Positions 1 through 11,760 of a stretch of DNA of 64,000 nucleotides are shown here, one piece after another (within the stretch, counting starts at the first letter, position 1; each line of letters opens with the position of its first letter). The DNA is from Plantago ovata (taxonomy: Eukaryota > Streptophyta > Magnoliopsida > Lamiales > Plantaginaceae): contig CM051458.1 in NCBI GenBank assembly GCA_028274465.1, positions 29,648,692-29,712,691 of the forward strand, read 5' to 3'. Under the pieces are notes generated by a model. That model searched no databases, was not told the DNA's origin, and worked only from the letters and a program-made list of their open reading frames with translations. The position numbers and the translations under genes were made by a program.

Positions 1-1091
1 TCTAAGACTTGCTTAATACGATGAGGCCCTATGGGTCACACTATGTGGTGATTCACTCTATCAGAATATCCTTGAAGATGGAATCGCAATTAATTTGGAA
101 TTAATTGTGATTGATGGATTATAATTGATTTGGAATTAATTATAATATTTAGTGGTTCAATTAATGATTTGGAATTATTAATTGAATTGGATAATTAATT
201 GTATTTTATGTAAATACAATTAAAGATTATATTTTGGAAATATAATAGAGGTTTGATTTGAAAGGATATGTTAATTTAGAATTAACATATTCACATGGGC
301 AAAATCTACTTGGAGTTTGAATTGCCTTAGAACTATAAGTGGGTCACAAAATCGGGACCCACCTATCACCCTTAGGACACGCGCGCGCGTGCGAGATGGA
401 GTAGGGGAAGGAGTTCGACTCCTTCCTCTATTAGAAGTCTAAGGGATAAGTTAGATTTTCCTGATTGAGTTTTAATTTGATTGGGAATGAATCTAGACTT
501 GATATTGGTTTCCTTGTGCGATAAGAATTAGATTCTTATTCCTTTACGAAGTCTAATTGCTTATGCTTTAGGCTTCTATAGACTACTATATATAGTAGAC
601 TATTAGAGAGCTTTTGAGACACAGTTTCAGACATAGATTTTCACACAGTTGAAGAATCAAATTCTTAGAGAATTATTCTACCCAGTTTTCTTAGAGAAAA
701 TAAAAAGCTCTCCCCTACCTCTCCACCTAAGCCACGCGCGCGCCACCTGCCGGAGGAATCGCCGCCCCATCTTCTTGGTCACACAAAGAATATCCTAGCA
801 TTCTTTCCAATAGGCTGTTCATCCGTGGATACCAAGGTTGAGGTTCCAGGAGCTGGAAACTAACTTTTATTGTCTTGCAGATAATCAAAGTATTGCAGAT
901 ATCTTCGACGAAGGAGAAGATACACCGGATTATTTCGAAGACTTGGAAGCTGCTTTGGAAGTAAGGTTAGTCTTCTAATTGACGTGTTTAAATATATACG
1001 GCATATACATAATAAATTAACCTGTATGTTAAGAAAATATTTGAAATTCCGCTGCGTACCCTAGGGGTTACTCTGACCATATTTTCTTACA
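1..1091 (+). mobile_element. Copia LTR, 3' part (family with TGTA...TACA ends)
   Basis: This is the 3' part of a long terminal repeat whose 5' end lies outside the window. It stops with ATTTTCTTACA at 1091, and Tat-type gypsy protease sequence follows directly, so it is an insertion in that element. A homologous copy in inverse orientation lies at 35972-36432 and ends at the same terminal bases, which fixes the boundary. The 5' end of what is probably the same family is at 63357. The first 300 bases are very AT-rich, with repeated TTTGGAATTAATT blocks. A TATA-like perfect palindrome at 583-598 could be the core promoter. Whether this is a solo LTR or the 3' LTR of a full element cannot be told. 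I see no coding capacity. Confidence 0.75.
583..598 (+). promoter_or_regulatory. TATA-like palindrome in copia LTR
   Basis: CTACTATATATAGTAG is a perfect 16-bp palindrome containing TATATATA, in the middle of the LTR where a U3 core promoter is expected. The promoter role is inferred from position only. Confidence 0.4.
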
Positions 1092-1808
1092 GGGACACTC
1101 AAGATCCCAGTGTTCCTTTGGTAGTTTCTCTTGACATCTTTTTCTATGAAGTCCCAGAGATATTAGTGGATACCGAAAGCTCAACCAATCTCATTTTCAC
1201 AAGTACTCTAAAAAGATGAAAATTGACCTGAGGGAAGGATTGAAAGAAGTGGTGAGCGCCCTAGTAGGGTTCGGAGGACAGCCAATGATGCCCCTTGGGA
1301 GTTTGATCCTACCGGTGTCTATGGGCAAGGATCCTTTCAGAGTAACAAAGTCGGTTACATTCTTGGTAGTCGATATTACTTTCGACTATTATGTGGTAAT
1401 AGGCGACCTGCATTGTAACAATTCAAGGCTGTTGTCTCAACCGTCCACAACCGCATGAAGTTTCCTTGCGATGACGGAGCTGTAGGGCAAGAGATTGGAA
1501 ACATAAGAGAGGGGTGGGAGTGTTATACTCTTTCCGCAAGCGTGACCTCGAGCGCACGTTTCGTCCTAGGAGACAGGGATCCGAAAGCAAGAGCTAATAC
1601 TTTTTACTCCATCCGAGGAACCCGGGCCCGTAGAAAATCTAAAACGCCTAGTCCGACAGTAAGGCGAAGAAAAGCGGTCCGGAGGAAAGAACAAAGTTTA
1701 GAAGTGGCAGAGATAAAAGAGCTCGAAGAGTACAAAGTAATTGCTTCCATCCCTACGACCTCAAAGAAGAAAGCATTCTTTGAAGAAAACAAGATTGAAG
1801 CAAAATAG
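1092..1808 (+). pseudogene. Tat gypsy protease region, decayed
   Basis: This is the retropepsin that would process Gag and Pol, followed by a pol linker. The active-site region reads LVDTESSTNLIF near 1165-1200, where the family motif is D-[TN]-G-S-S. The glycine is replaced by glutamate, which should inactivate the enzyme. The following segment has the family pattern LVGFGGQ, PLGSLILPV and FLVVD, ending in KFPCDDG, as in Tat proteases. A stop falls after the glycine-loop segment at about 1456 and another at 1806, and the frame changes between segments, so this is a pseudogene. The 5' part is removed by the copia LTR ending at 1091. The reading follows directly into RT. Confidence 0.75.
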
Positions 1809-1811
1809 TCT

Positions 1812-2858
1812 TTGAAAGAAATTCAAGTGGTAGAAGGGTCCTCCGACAAGGTCACAAGGATAGGGACAGAGATGACCGCTGAGGTACGAATGAAGGTCAT
1901 CCAATGCCTCAAAGACAACAATGATGTTTTCGCATGGAGTATGGAGGATCTCAAAGGAACTGACCCTAGGGTCGCGGTTCAGCGTCTGAACATAGATCCC
2001 AAGATCACCCATATTCGTGAGAAGCGAAGAGACTTTGGTCCGGAGGACAACGCCATTATTGAGGCCAAGGTCCAGAGGCTATTAAAGGCATGGCACATCA
2101 AGGAAGTAAGATACTCCGATTGAGTTTGCAATGTTGTGCTAGTAGAAAATGGTGAAGGGAAATGGAGAATGTGCAACAACTTCACTCGCCTCAACAAGTT
2201 TTGTCCGAAGGATCCTTATCCCCTTCCTAGGATTGATCAACTTGTGGACTCCACCGCCGGATGTGCACTACTTAGCTTCATGGACGCGTACCAAGGCTTT
2301 TACCAAATCAAGATGGCGAGGGGACGACGTGCCTAAGACAGCCTTGTTTGCCAATGGCAACGTCTACTGCTTCAACGTCATGCCTTTTGGACTCTAGAAC
2401 GCGGGAGCAACATACCAACGCCTATTGAACAAGATGTTCAAGGAAGAGATAGGCAAAACCATGGAAGTTTATGTTGACGACATGCTAGTGAAGAGCAAGA
2501 CGGTGGACCAACATGTGGAGCATCTCAACAAGTGCTTCGCGGTCCTGAGGAAGTATGTCATGAAACTTAATCCGGCAAAGTGCACATTTGGTGTCAAGGG
2601 AGGCAAGTTCCTTGGTTACGTAGTGACCGAGAGGGGAATAGAAGCAAATCCAGAAAAGATTAAAGCCATCCTCGACCTACCACAACCAAGACACTCAATG
2701 AAGTACAACAGTTGGTTGGAAAATCCATCGCCCTACGCCGTTTCATCTCAAGATCGGCCGAGAAGAACTTGTCCTTCCTCAAGGTCCTAAGGAAGAGTAA
2801 TCAGTTCGAGTGGATAGAGGAATGCGAAGAGTCTTTTGAAAAGTTAAAGCAGTAATTA
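1812..2858 (+). pseudogene. Tat gypsy reverse transcriptase, decayed
   Basis: This segment carries the RT palm and fingers of a Ty3/gypsy element. Visible motifs are NDVFAWS in the linker, WRMCNNFTRLNKFCPKDPYPLPRID, SFMDAYQGFYQI, MPFGL, and the catalytic YVDDMLVKSK near 2470-2500, in which the aspartates are intact. In-frame stops break it at 2121 (TGG to TGA by comparison with the family), 2395 (after MPFGL, where a lysine codon is expected) and 2853. There is also a frameshift near 2690, after the connection region starts. Expression from this copy is therefore not possible. The enzyme would have acted in the virus-like particle to copy genomic RNA. Confidence 0.8.
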
Positions 2859-3403
2859 TTGTTGCCACCTTTGTTATCCAATCTGGTGGACGGAGAACCA
2901 TTATACTTTTACCTTGCGACCACTCTGGAGGCGATAAGTTCCGTCCTAGTACGGATCCAAGGGAACGATCATATGCCAATTTACTATTTGAGCAAGGCAC
3001 TCACAGGTATGGAGACAAGGTACTTGGACATTGAGAGATTGTCATTTGCCTTGGTCTACACCGCAGGGAGGCTCAAACCATATTTTGGCACACATAAGGT
3101 GATTGTCTTAACAAGCCAGCCTCTCAAGCAAGTCCTAGGGCAACCGGAAATGAGCGGAAGACTAGCAAGATGGGAAATCGAGCTTACTGAGTTCAACATC
3201 AACTACCAAGCTCCAGTACCCAAAAAGGCTCAAGTCCTAGCGGATTTAATGGTTGAGTACCCCGCCAAGGACCCTATGGATGTCGACCCAAAGGAAGCAC
3301 AATCTGATTCAGCTATGATCATCGACTCCCAAGGACCACAAGTCAGCAAACATTTCAAGGCCCTAGAAGCGGCGCTGAGAGGATTCAAGGAACTAGCCTA
3401 AGC
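2859..3403 (+). pseudogene. Tat gypsy first RNase H domain, lacking catalytic core
   Basis: About 180 residues form the gypsy-type RNase H. The pattern LYFYLATT replaces the LYLDAS of active gypsy enzymes, so the first catalytic Asp is missing. Replacement of this Asp is common in Tat elements, where this domain acts as a tether or connection. Further family landmarks are YYLSKAL, ERLSFALVYTAGRLKPYF, RLARWEIEL and LADLM. It is the longest uninterrupted stretch of this pol half. The stop at 3401 lies in the linker to the second RNase H. Confidence 0.75.
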
Positions 3404-3493
3404 TAGTAGGAAAATTGACATGTCCAACGCCGAAGACGCTATGCTCTATCGTCCTAAGACCAACGACCGAAAGGAAGGGTATACCCCCGTCAA

Positions 3494-4296
3494 ATGTTTC
3501 TTCTCAACGATGATTCCATGGAAGAAGCAAATTCTCATATCATCGTCCAACGATCAAGACCCGTGACGGAGGGTCCGGAGGAGACAGCAAAAGGTCCGAA
3601 GGAAATAGCCAAGGGTCCGGAGGAACCAATCCAAGAAATCATTGTTTACAGTCTAAAAGAACCAAAATATCATGGCGATGTTTTGCTTTTACAAGTAGAT
3701 GGTTCGTTTTGCGGAAGGTCCGGAGGAATTGGAATTTACCTCAAGAGCCCCGGAGGAGCCGAGTTGGAATATGTTGTATCCTTAGGCTTCTCGATCTCAA
3801 ACAATGAAGCTGAATATGAAGCAATTCTAATTGGTCTCCGGATGGCCAAGGCACTTCATGTGAAGAAAATCAAGCTCTTTATCGACTCATAGTTGGCCGA
3901 GAGGCAGCTGTCCAGAGCATTCAAAGCAAAGAAAAGTTCCTTGTTGGAGTACAAGGATGCTATCAAAGAAGAAATGGCACACTTTGAAGAATGCCAAGTG
4001 GAAAAATTTGCTATAGAATTTCAATGTTAGGGCGGATGCCTTGTCAAAATATGCAACTGCGTCCGGAGGCTTAGACACCCGAAATGTGATACTTTTGAAA
4101 ATGGAGCTTTCGTCCATCACGAGTTCTGAAAAAAGCGCGCAAGGCATGTTCACTATTGATAAAACCCCAAGTTGGATGCAACCCATCGCCGCCTATCTGA
4201 TGCATGGTATCCTCCCGAGGGACCGCGCGGAGGCAAGAAGGGTCAAAGGAAGAGCATTGAGATACTTTGTCCAAGGGACGTATCTTTATAAGAGAT
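3494..4296 (+). pseudogene. Tat gypsy second (archaeal-type) RNase H and start of integrase linker
   Basis: After an acidic, proline-containing linker with repeated PEE/PKE units (3550-3650), a second RNase H begins. QVDGSF carries the first catalytic Asp, NNEAEYEAILIGLRMAK carries the Glu, and LFIDS carries the second Asp. This extra domain is the hallmark of the plant Tat clade. A CAG to TAG change at 3890 stops translation right after FIDS, and a frameshift follows near 4030. The segment 4041-4296 continues towards the integrase zinc-binding domain and is cut at 4296 by SIRE-like copy A. The rest of pol continues at 32882. Confidence 0.8.
4292..4296 (+). repeat. Target site duplication GAGAT (left) of SIRE-like copy A
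   Basis: GAGAT directly precedes the TGTTGG terminus at 4297 and recurs at 32882-32886 right after the other LTR. A 5-bp duplication is the usual length for copia integrases. Confidence 0.85.
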
Positions 4297-5781
4297 TGTT
4301 GGTCCCTTTAAATAACAAGAAAAGACTTGGGGGGGAGGGGGGGCGAAATAGTCTTTTCAAACTTTTTCGTCGTTTAAAACTTTCTCAACAAGTGCTTATT
4401 ACTTTTCAGTAATGAGTTTGCTGATACTTAAAAACAGAGTGCGGAAGTCTTTTACAATAAATGCTTTTATCAGAGAACTAGTTTCAGCAAGTGAGCAGAG
4501 TGACAGTGTACGGTAAATGTAACTTGCTGAAAACTAAGTGCAGGAAAGTAAATCACACAAACACTTTTATAGTGGTATCTGAGAGTGGCGTAATCTCTCA
4601 ACTAATCCACTTTGTCCTTTCTAGGACTGAATCCACTATGATAAGATATGAGGTTCCTTACAAATCCTATCACTAATGATTCTCAGAAACCAAAGCACAC
4701 TTGCCTTGTTTCCAACCTAAACTAGAGAACTATAACCTTGTTCTCCACCAAACTTGGGATCATAATCAGAAACACTATGCTTGATTAATTCCCCCTGAAT
4801 TTCACGCCTGTAAAGGGTGTTTATCAATTAGAGAGGTTTGGGATGAGATGACTTGAGTATAACTTTTCAGCTATAACAAGTTATCTAAAGAAACACAACT
4901 TGTAATACTTTGCAGTAAGCAAGTTTGTTGTTTCTGGTGTCAAGACTTGTTCTTGTTCCAAAGAAAGAACACTTAACTAATTTCTTAGCCTTGAATGTTC
5001 TACTTCTTCACAAGTAGCTTTTGTTTCAAGCTTAAGTCTTGGAACGGATCAATAGGTAGTAAAGAGTAGAGAAGAATTTGAGTGTTTAAAGCACAAGTGA
5101 GAGTTTGATCACGTTGTTGACACCCCTTCTACTCTTGCCTGATGACCTCTATTTATAGTGTCTCAAGGGAGCCGTTTGAATTTCAAATTCTAAGAATTTG
5201 TACCTTAAGATGTCACTATCTTGCTTTTGTACTTTCAACAACATTCTTCATTTGTCTTCTTGTCTTCATGTTATTCGCGTGCCTAATTTGCATTTAATGT
5301 TCTTTTCACTTTTTTAATGTTCTAATCAAATTCAAATATGAACGTTGGAGCCAAAATGCAAGTACTCTTCAGCAAGGAGGTCACATATGTTGTCAGCAAG
5401 TGGTCAGTCTCAGTTTCAGCAAGCACAACCTACTCTGTCATATAGATTTTCACTTATGCAAGCTGTTGCTGAAATTCTCACTTTCTGAAGCAACATGTGC
5501 CTTTGTAGATACCTTTCTCATAATTCTTCTAAGTCTTCAGTCTTCGAATCTTCAACTTTCTGAGCGGTTCTAGGTCTTCAATAGTTCGTTTGTGAAAACA
5601 AAGTACATCATCAGCAAACAAAAGAACCTAACTAGTACCTACACTAAGTCTTTCAGCAAACGTTCCCCTTTTACAATGTCCTTAAAATTCTAAATTCCTA
5701 TGGACCTTAAGAGTACTAGTTACTGGACTTTCCTGAATTTAGCATGGTTAATTGCTCAACAAAATTACAAGTTTCCTAACA
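4297..5781 (-). mobile_element. 3' LTR of copy A
   Basis: In element orientation it runs from TGTTAGGAAAC (at 5781) to GGACCAACA (at 4297), so it has TGTT...AACA ends. It aligns along its whole length with the LTRs at 28931, 31366, 36433 and 46164. A TATA box lies at 5150-5157. Near the 3' end it has one copy of a 52-bp unit (4379-4430) that is duplicated in the partner LTR of the same element. Confidence 0.9.
5150..5157 (-). promoter_or_regulatory. LTR TATA box, copy A 3' LTR
   Basis: TATAAATA on the minus strand, embedded in CACTATAAATAGAGGT, is conserved at the same place in all five LTRs of the family. It is the likely pol II core promoter of the U3 region. Confidence 0.7.
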
Positions 5782-5796
5782 AATTTCCCCCTTTTT
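5782..5796 (-). promoter_or_regulatory. Polypurine tract of copy A
   Basis: In element sense, AAAAAGGGGGAAATT abuts the 3' LTR start. It would prime plus-strand DNA synthesis. The same tract is seen in copies B and D. Confidence 0.85.
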
Positions 5797-6025
5797 GATG
5801 TTAGCAATCCATGGCTAAATTAATTGTTACCATTTTAGAGGTTCCTGATGTTGAATATGCAAACATACTTGAATAATAAAACAGTATGCATAAATAATTT
5901 GCATAATCAAGAACCAATAAGAGTCAAAAAGTTCATTGCTGATAGTTATCTTTCAGTAATAAGTTTACAAGAAAGTTCGCAGATAACTAAAACAATCAGC
6001 AAGCGAAACAAAGCTTTTCAAGGGT
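5797..6025 (-). other. Short 3' untranslated stretch between ORF2 and PPT, copy A
   Basis: About 230 AT-rich bases follow the ORF2 stop. They are collinear with 28670-28915 in copy B and 38183-38430 in copy D. I see nothing coding. AATAAAA runs could serve as polyadenylation signals, but this is not supported further. Confidence 0.6.
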
Positions 6026-9000
6026 CTATTCTATTCCAGCAGATGATTCTCTAAAAATATCTTTTACACTCTTTTCAGCAAGAGCAGTGAATTCAACGTA
6101 GTCCTTCTTGTAATCTTCAAGTACCTTACGGACTTCAAGTTGAATTATTCTTACATCTTGCAGGCAGTATAGTGATGGTTTTCACCATTCATCTCTTTGT
6201 AGTGTATTACCCACAAGTGCATGCCCCAATTGCTAGCATGTAGTAGCTGAGTGTCCGAAATTCCCTTATTGGCATGAATCTTCCTTAACCAAAGAAGGTC
6301 TTCTTCTTGATCCTTTGCAGTGAGATAGAAATACTCATAAGGAATCAAGCCATATTTCTTTTTGGACTTCTTGGTCATGGGATCATTATAGTAAACAACA
6401 TCCATTGGCTTGATTATATTACGCTCTTGTTTTATCTTCTTGCTGATGGAAGTTCTTCTTACTAAAATTTCAATGTTCAGCCATTTCACAGCAATGTTCC
6501 TTGGGTAGGGAGGAGGATCCCTTTCTTTCTTTGTGACTTTTAACTCAATCCAAGAGTACATTTGGTTCAGTATAACAGTTGGAAAGTAGTCATTAGCCAA
6601 TAGGTCTTCTAGCTTTATGATCCAGCAACCATGGAGGTTTCTGATCACATTCTGAGTGGTTTCCTCATTGCTGGTCTTTGTATAATCAATGCCAGTGCCT
6701 ATGGCTAGCCTTCTTTCTTCTTATCTTTGCTTTCTTCTTCTTGACTTAGCATTTCCTTGATCCTTTGCTGAAGAGCTGGAGTCAGAAGAGAAATATTTGG
6801 ACTGGCCAGATGGAGTCAAAGCAGAAAGAGGCTTGGCCCTTATAGCTTGAGCTATTGTTTGGTCATCATCATTGTCATCATCTTCATTAATGCCTTGATG
6901 ACTTTCAGTATGACAGAATTCTGGATTATCAGCAAAAGTTTTTCTCCTTTTAGGATTTGCTGAACTTCTCTCAGAATCTGTTTCAGCTCTTCTTTTAGAA
7001 CTTTGCTCTATTTCAGCAAGAGGTTCTCTGGGTGGCGGTCCAGGCAACTTTAGTGGAGCTTCAGAGGGAGTAGCTGATGATTTGTCTCTTGAAGACTTTC
7101 TTTTTCTTGAATCTTCCCCCTTAGACATGGATTGCATCATTGGTTTTGATGTGAATAGAGAAAAACTCATTGCAATTTTCAGTAAGAGTATGGAGGCTGT
7201 TGTATTTAAGAATCATGTCTTGCTGATCAGAAGTCAGATTAGACAATTCTTCTTTAATAAAAGCCAAGTTCTCTTCATGTCTTCGCTCGCTATTTACTTT
7301 TTCTTCCATTATAGCCTGAGCCTTTGTTAATGAACTTCTGGCGAGCTTGAGTGCTTGACTGACATCATCTTCATAGCTTTTGTGACGTAGACTTATGTCT
7401 TTCTGAGCTATTGTAAGAGTAGTAGTGCGTCTCAGCATAGTAGTCAGTATCTTTCCAATGTCAAGTGGACTTTCAGCAAGCAGTGCGTCATCCTCTTCTT
7501 GGCATGCTTTGTGAACAACCATTAGTGCTTTAATTCTCGGAGTAAACTCCTCAATGTTTAGAAACGACACTAAAGAGGGAGTAAGTGAATGGGCTTTGAT
7601 TTCTGTGGCAATTTGATCGTCGTTTCTCAGCAAGCGACTTCTCTCCATATCTCCTTCATCATTAATGAGGGATGCTGGAGGAATTTCTACCATCTTTGGT
7701 TCAGCTTTCTTGGCCTTTTCTTCTTCATTTGCTGAGAAATCGGACAAATCTTCTTCCTCATCAGGTTCATCAAGGCCAACAACCTTGACGCCTAAGTCTT
7801 TTGCCTCAGACACTTTTGGTTGAGTGGTTGCTGAAGGCAACTCTTTTGACTCAACAACTGGAGTTTCACCAGTAGTAAGTGGAAGGGAGGAATATTCCTT
7901 GTTGTTCACTCCTGAAGATTGAGCAATGTCTAGATGTTGAGTATGTCTGTCATGAATCTGTAGACTATTCTGTAATGCTCGTTGATAATCTTCATCAACT
8001 TCTTCATTTTCTCCAAGGTTTGAATCAGTGACCTGAGCTTCGAGTAATGCTAACTGGGCATCAGAAAGCTTAGCTTTTCCTTTAGGCATTTCAGCCCGCT
8101 TTCTGGCGTACTCTTCTTCTGTCTCAGCAACTTGTTCAGTTGCTGGAGTGGTTTTCTCAGCAGGAGTTGGAGCAGATTCCTGTTGCTGAGTGGGAGGTTG
8201 TTCAGCTTGTTGATTTTCAGCATCGGCTTGATCTACTTGATCAACAACTGACAACTTTTCTCCGCCAGCATCCGGACTAGGACCTTGATTGTCATCACCA
8301 TCGTCCTTGCTGTCCTTAGAATCTTTTGATTCATCATCACTTGTATCTTTAAGGATATTTTCATCCTCTTCTTCTTCATCATCATCTGTTAGAATCACCA
8401 ACTCGAGCTGTTTGTATTTTGCAGCGCTTGTAACCTCTTCTTCCTCATTGATTTTGTGGGGATCAGCCACCACGGGTACAAACGAACCCTTGAGCATCAC
8501 AGCTTGTTCAGCTGGAGAGGCACTCTTGAACATAGCTTTCATATTCTCTCTGACTGTGACAACCCAATTAGCACTCATTTGCTGAGAATATGATAGCTCT
8601 TCAGGAAGGATAGAGTGTACAAATGCTCGAGTTTGAAGAGAGAATTTCTCTTCTTTTCGTTTGAGAGATGGATGTGAAGATCTGAGAAGTCCATCCTTTT
8701 GTATCTTTGCCAGTTGCTGACAGACTTAGCAACTCTGGTCAAAGTGTTTCTCTTGAAGTTGGAGTATAGTTCTTCAGAACTAACTTCATGGGCTTCTGTG
8801 ATGAGAACCGCTTCATTTATCTCCTTTTGAGCTTGAATAAGAGTAAAGTTATTTTCAGGAATTCTTTGGAAAGTAGTTTTAGAGTCTAAAACTGTAACAT
8901 GAATTACCTGCTGATTCACAACAAGCTCATGTTGCACAGTTTGTTGTGCAGGAACTACTTCCATTTCTTCAAGAGCTGTAGCAGCATCCTTGAATTGTTC

Positions 9001-10765
9001 ATCCTGAAATAACACCTTGTTAGATACAAGTACTAAGTTATTAAACTTAGTAAAATTACCAAAATTTCATCTACCTGCTGAACATGAGTTGTAGATTCTG
9101 GTGCAGAAGTTTCAGCAACCTTCTGACTTGTATCTTGAGAAGTCTGTAAAGAAACAATAGTGTTAGCTAAAGATAAAGTTTCAGATAGAGAAGTTTTGCT
9201 TATATCTGAGTTAACTACCTGCTGAAGAATGGCAGGTGGTGACTCAGTCCTTTCAACATTGAAAGCTTCTTCAATATCTAGGACTTGTTCTTCAGCAGAC
9301 TTCTTTTCTTGCTCTACTTGAGAAAGTTGTGCAGCTTCGGCAATCTCCCTTGTCTCTGAATTGACAAGTTGAGCAGAAACATCAAGACCTCTAAGTTCAC
9401 TACTAGTCATAAATAGGTCTACTGACTTGTTGGAGTTGTCATCAATCTCCATATCCATTACTGGCTTAGGTCAGTCAGCACCGGTTGGACTTTGTCAATA
9501 GATGTGATTGGTGAACTTGGTCTAACATTCTCAGCATCATGAGATGCGTCGTCGAATGATGTTTCTTGTTGAGTTTCAACAAACTCTTGGACTTGAACCG
9601 TTGCAGTTTCAGCAACTGGTTATTTAGTAGTTGCAGCTTCAGCAACTTGTTGGTCTTGACTAGTTGCTGTTTCAGCAACTGTCTCTTGTTCTTTTGTTGC
9701 TTTGCTGGCAGCATTTTCAGCAAGTGCAGCCTTTCTGAGGTCTGCAACAATATCACTTGCTGGTTCCAGAGTTGTATCATCCAGATTATCTACAATGTAG
9801 ACATCTTCTAATCTTTCTAAGGCAGGATTTTCATTTCCACTGCCTTGTGGTCTTGCTTCAGTAATGGATCCAAGTTTATTGGATTTGCAGAGACTTCAGC
9901 AAGCACTTCAGCAACATCTACTACAGTGGTTTGCTTTTCAGCAACCACTGGTGTATCATCGTCCTGAATAACATGGACGACCGCCACAGATTTTCTTGCC
10001 GTTGTTTTCTTCCTTGGGAAGGTGGTCTTTGTCCTTTCCTTCTTAGGAATAGGATCAGCTGATGAAGCTGCAGTCTGGGTATCATCATCAGCTTTCCTCT
10101 TTTACTTTGATTAGTAGCAATGCTACTAGACCAAGTGAAGGCAGAGATGCTTCCTTTTTGTGTGCTTATTACAAGTCACAGGAGCAATCTCTCCTTTCTT
10201 CATCCTTTCGTTTCTGACATCATTGTAGAAAGCTTCAATTTCTTCGTCAATGGCAGTGATGTCATCTTCAGTTCTAGTAGTTGGAATCTGAAAGATGTTT
10301 GCTAAATCAATCCATTTTAGGATGATTTGCTTTCCCTGAACTGTTGCAGAAATCACTTTTTCAGTGATTCCTTGTCCATCAGTAAGGGTCTGGATTTCTG
10401 CATTATTGTAGAATTCAATTGTGTCTAACATACTCACCATTTCTTGGGGTGAGCAGTGATAAAGAAAACTAGGCCTTGTTGATTTATGTAGTTTAACGCC
10501 TCAAGGTTTTCTTCATCTAATTCTTGTTCATAGAAGTATCGAATATACTTCTCTTTAGAAAATCCTCCCCATTGCATCATCTACTCACACTTTTCAGCGT
10601 TGGGATATGCAGGAGGCATGGGTCTCTCTGTTATACGGTCGTTGGCAAGCACGAATTTTACCGCATTTTTCACCGGAGTTGCTGCGGAGTAGGAGCAATG
10701 CTTTTTCAAGCACTGTCTGCCTTAGAGGACTTGCTGTTCTTAGAGGTTTGTCTATTGGGAGCCAT
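6026..10765 (-). pseudogene. ORF2 (accessory protein) of copy A, frameshifted
   Basis: This is the decayed counterpart of the long accessory ORF of copy B (23375-28669). The start ATG at 10765 gives MAP and a Ser/Lys-rich N-terminus, and the stop at 6026-6028 follows SSAGIE. Recognisable parts are the N-terminal globular domain (about 10126-10700), VAET-rich repeats, acidic tracts (8290-8400), the coiled coil (7150-7450) and the conserved C-terminal domain (6040-6720). At least six frameshifts or stops split it. Three intron-like cassettes are at about 9144-9218, 9004-9074 and 8833-8907. The second is 71 nt instead of 72, yet its removal would rejoin the flanking frames. The function is unknown. 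Confidence 0.75.
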
Positions 10766-11220
10766 CTCTTATATAGGAGTTAAGATTGGGGGAGTACGAA
10801 AAAGATGCTTTTCTTTTTGACCGGAGGTACAGTAATTCAGAGCACATGCTAGGGAATTTTTTGCAGAGAAAGGAAATGTGAGTCAAAGAATTTTGTCTTT
10901 CTCTAACTCTTCATTTATATAGTATCTCTGTTATGTGAGAAGCTGAATGGTTTTGAGCTCTCAGCAAGGGTAAAACAGAGATACAACGAGTTAGTGGAGC
11001 CTTTGCATTGAATGCGCAGTGGTCCACTAACACGAAACCGTCAGAGCATGCTTTCTATTTGTAACATTAACCGTTGGATCATCAACTGCTTTAAAATCAA
11101 TGGCCACGATTGTATTTCATGTCATGATTACAGCGAGTTTATCTGTGCCACGATTAACGTCACATTTGATTTTACCTTGATTTTCGAGATTTTATCTCTT
11201 TTACTTCAAAGCTAATAGCT
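10766..11220 (-). promoter_or_regulatory. Promoter-like region upstream of ORF2, copy A
   Basis: On the minus strand TATATAAA (10914-10921) lies about 150 nt before the ORF2 ATG. Upstream lie AGTGGTCCACT (11018-11028) and repeats of the type TTAATCRTGRCA. The whole block is collinear with 22970-23374 of copy B, 54000-54416 of copy C and 43724-44110 of copy D. A role as the core promoter of a separate ORF2 transcript is inferred. Confidence 0.55.
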
Positions 11221-11389
11221 TGCTGAAGTATTAAAGAATCTTTTCAGCAATTTTAATCCTTCTAACTTTAGCAATTACTTTATAAGTAACAAGCCTTGTA
11301 GTTGCTGAAAGTTCCCCCCTTAATCAAATATCTCATTTTTCTTTGGGTCAAAGGTATTCCTGAGTTCCTGTCTCAGTAAATCCTTTTTA

Positions 11390-11745
11390 TATTGAGATAT
11401 TTTTAGGTAAATTCTCTTTTGGTGAGAAGCAATCTTGCTCTTTGCTGAGTTCCCGTCTCATATTTATCTTTTGATACTTGAATACATGTTTCAGTATCCT
11501 AGATTGTCTGAATACCCGTTTCAGCAATCTTTGGATTTTTCTTACTGAATACCCGTTTCAGCAAGTGACCAAGTTTCCTAACAAATACCCGGTTTGAAGA
11601 AATTACTTGCTGAATGCCTGTTTCAGCAAACACTTTGTGTACAACCATCTCTTTTTAGACGAATCAATAGAAGGGGACTTTTCAAGGGATGAATAAACCT
11701 TTAAGCAACTGTTGGCTTGCTGAATGCTCGTTTCAGCAATCCAAT
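11390..11745 (-). repeat. Short-hairpin array between pol and ORF2, copy A
   Basis: About eight imperfect modules, in element sense CTGAR, a 7-nt loop ACNGGNA, then YTCAG, are spaced 30-60 bp apart. Two clear ones are near 11607 and 11718, where the TTGCTGAA and TTCAGCAA arms flank the loop. The array is collinear with those of copies B and C. It contains no coding capacity. Confidence 0.75.
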
Positions 11746-11760
11746 CAAATGCATCCCTTT

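Noticed and set aside
8289..8585. Ser-rich frame opposite ORF2 of copy A
   Set aside because: It is the complement of the acidic Asp/Glu tract (GAT/GAA repeats), a shadow of the real frame. Similar shadows at 26116-26391 and 40793-41002 were dropped as well.
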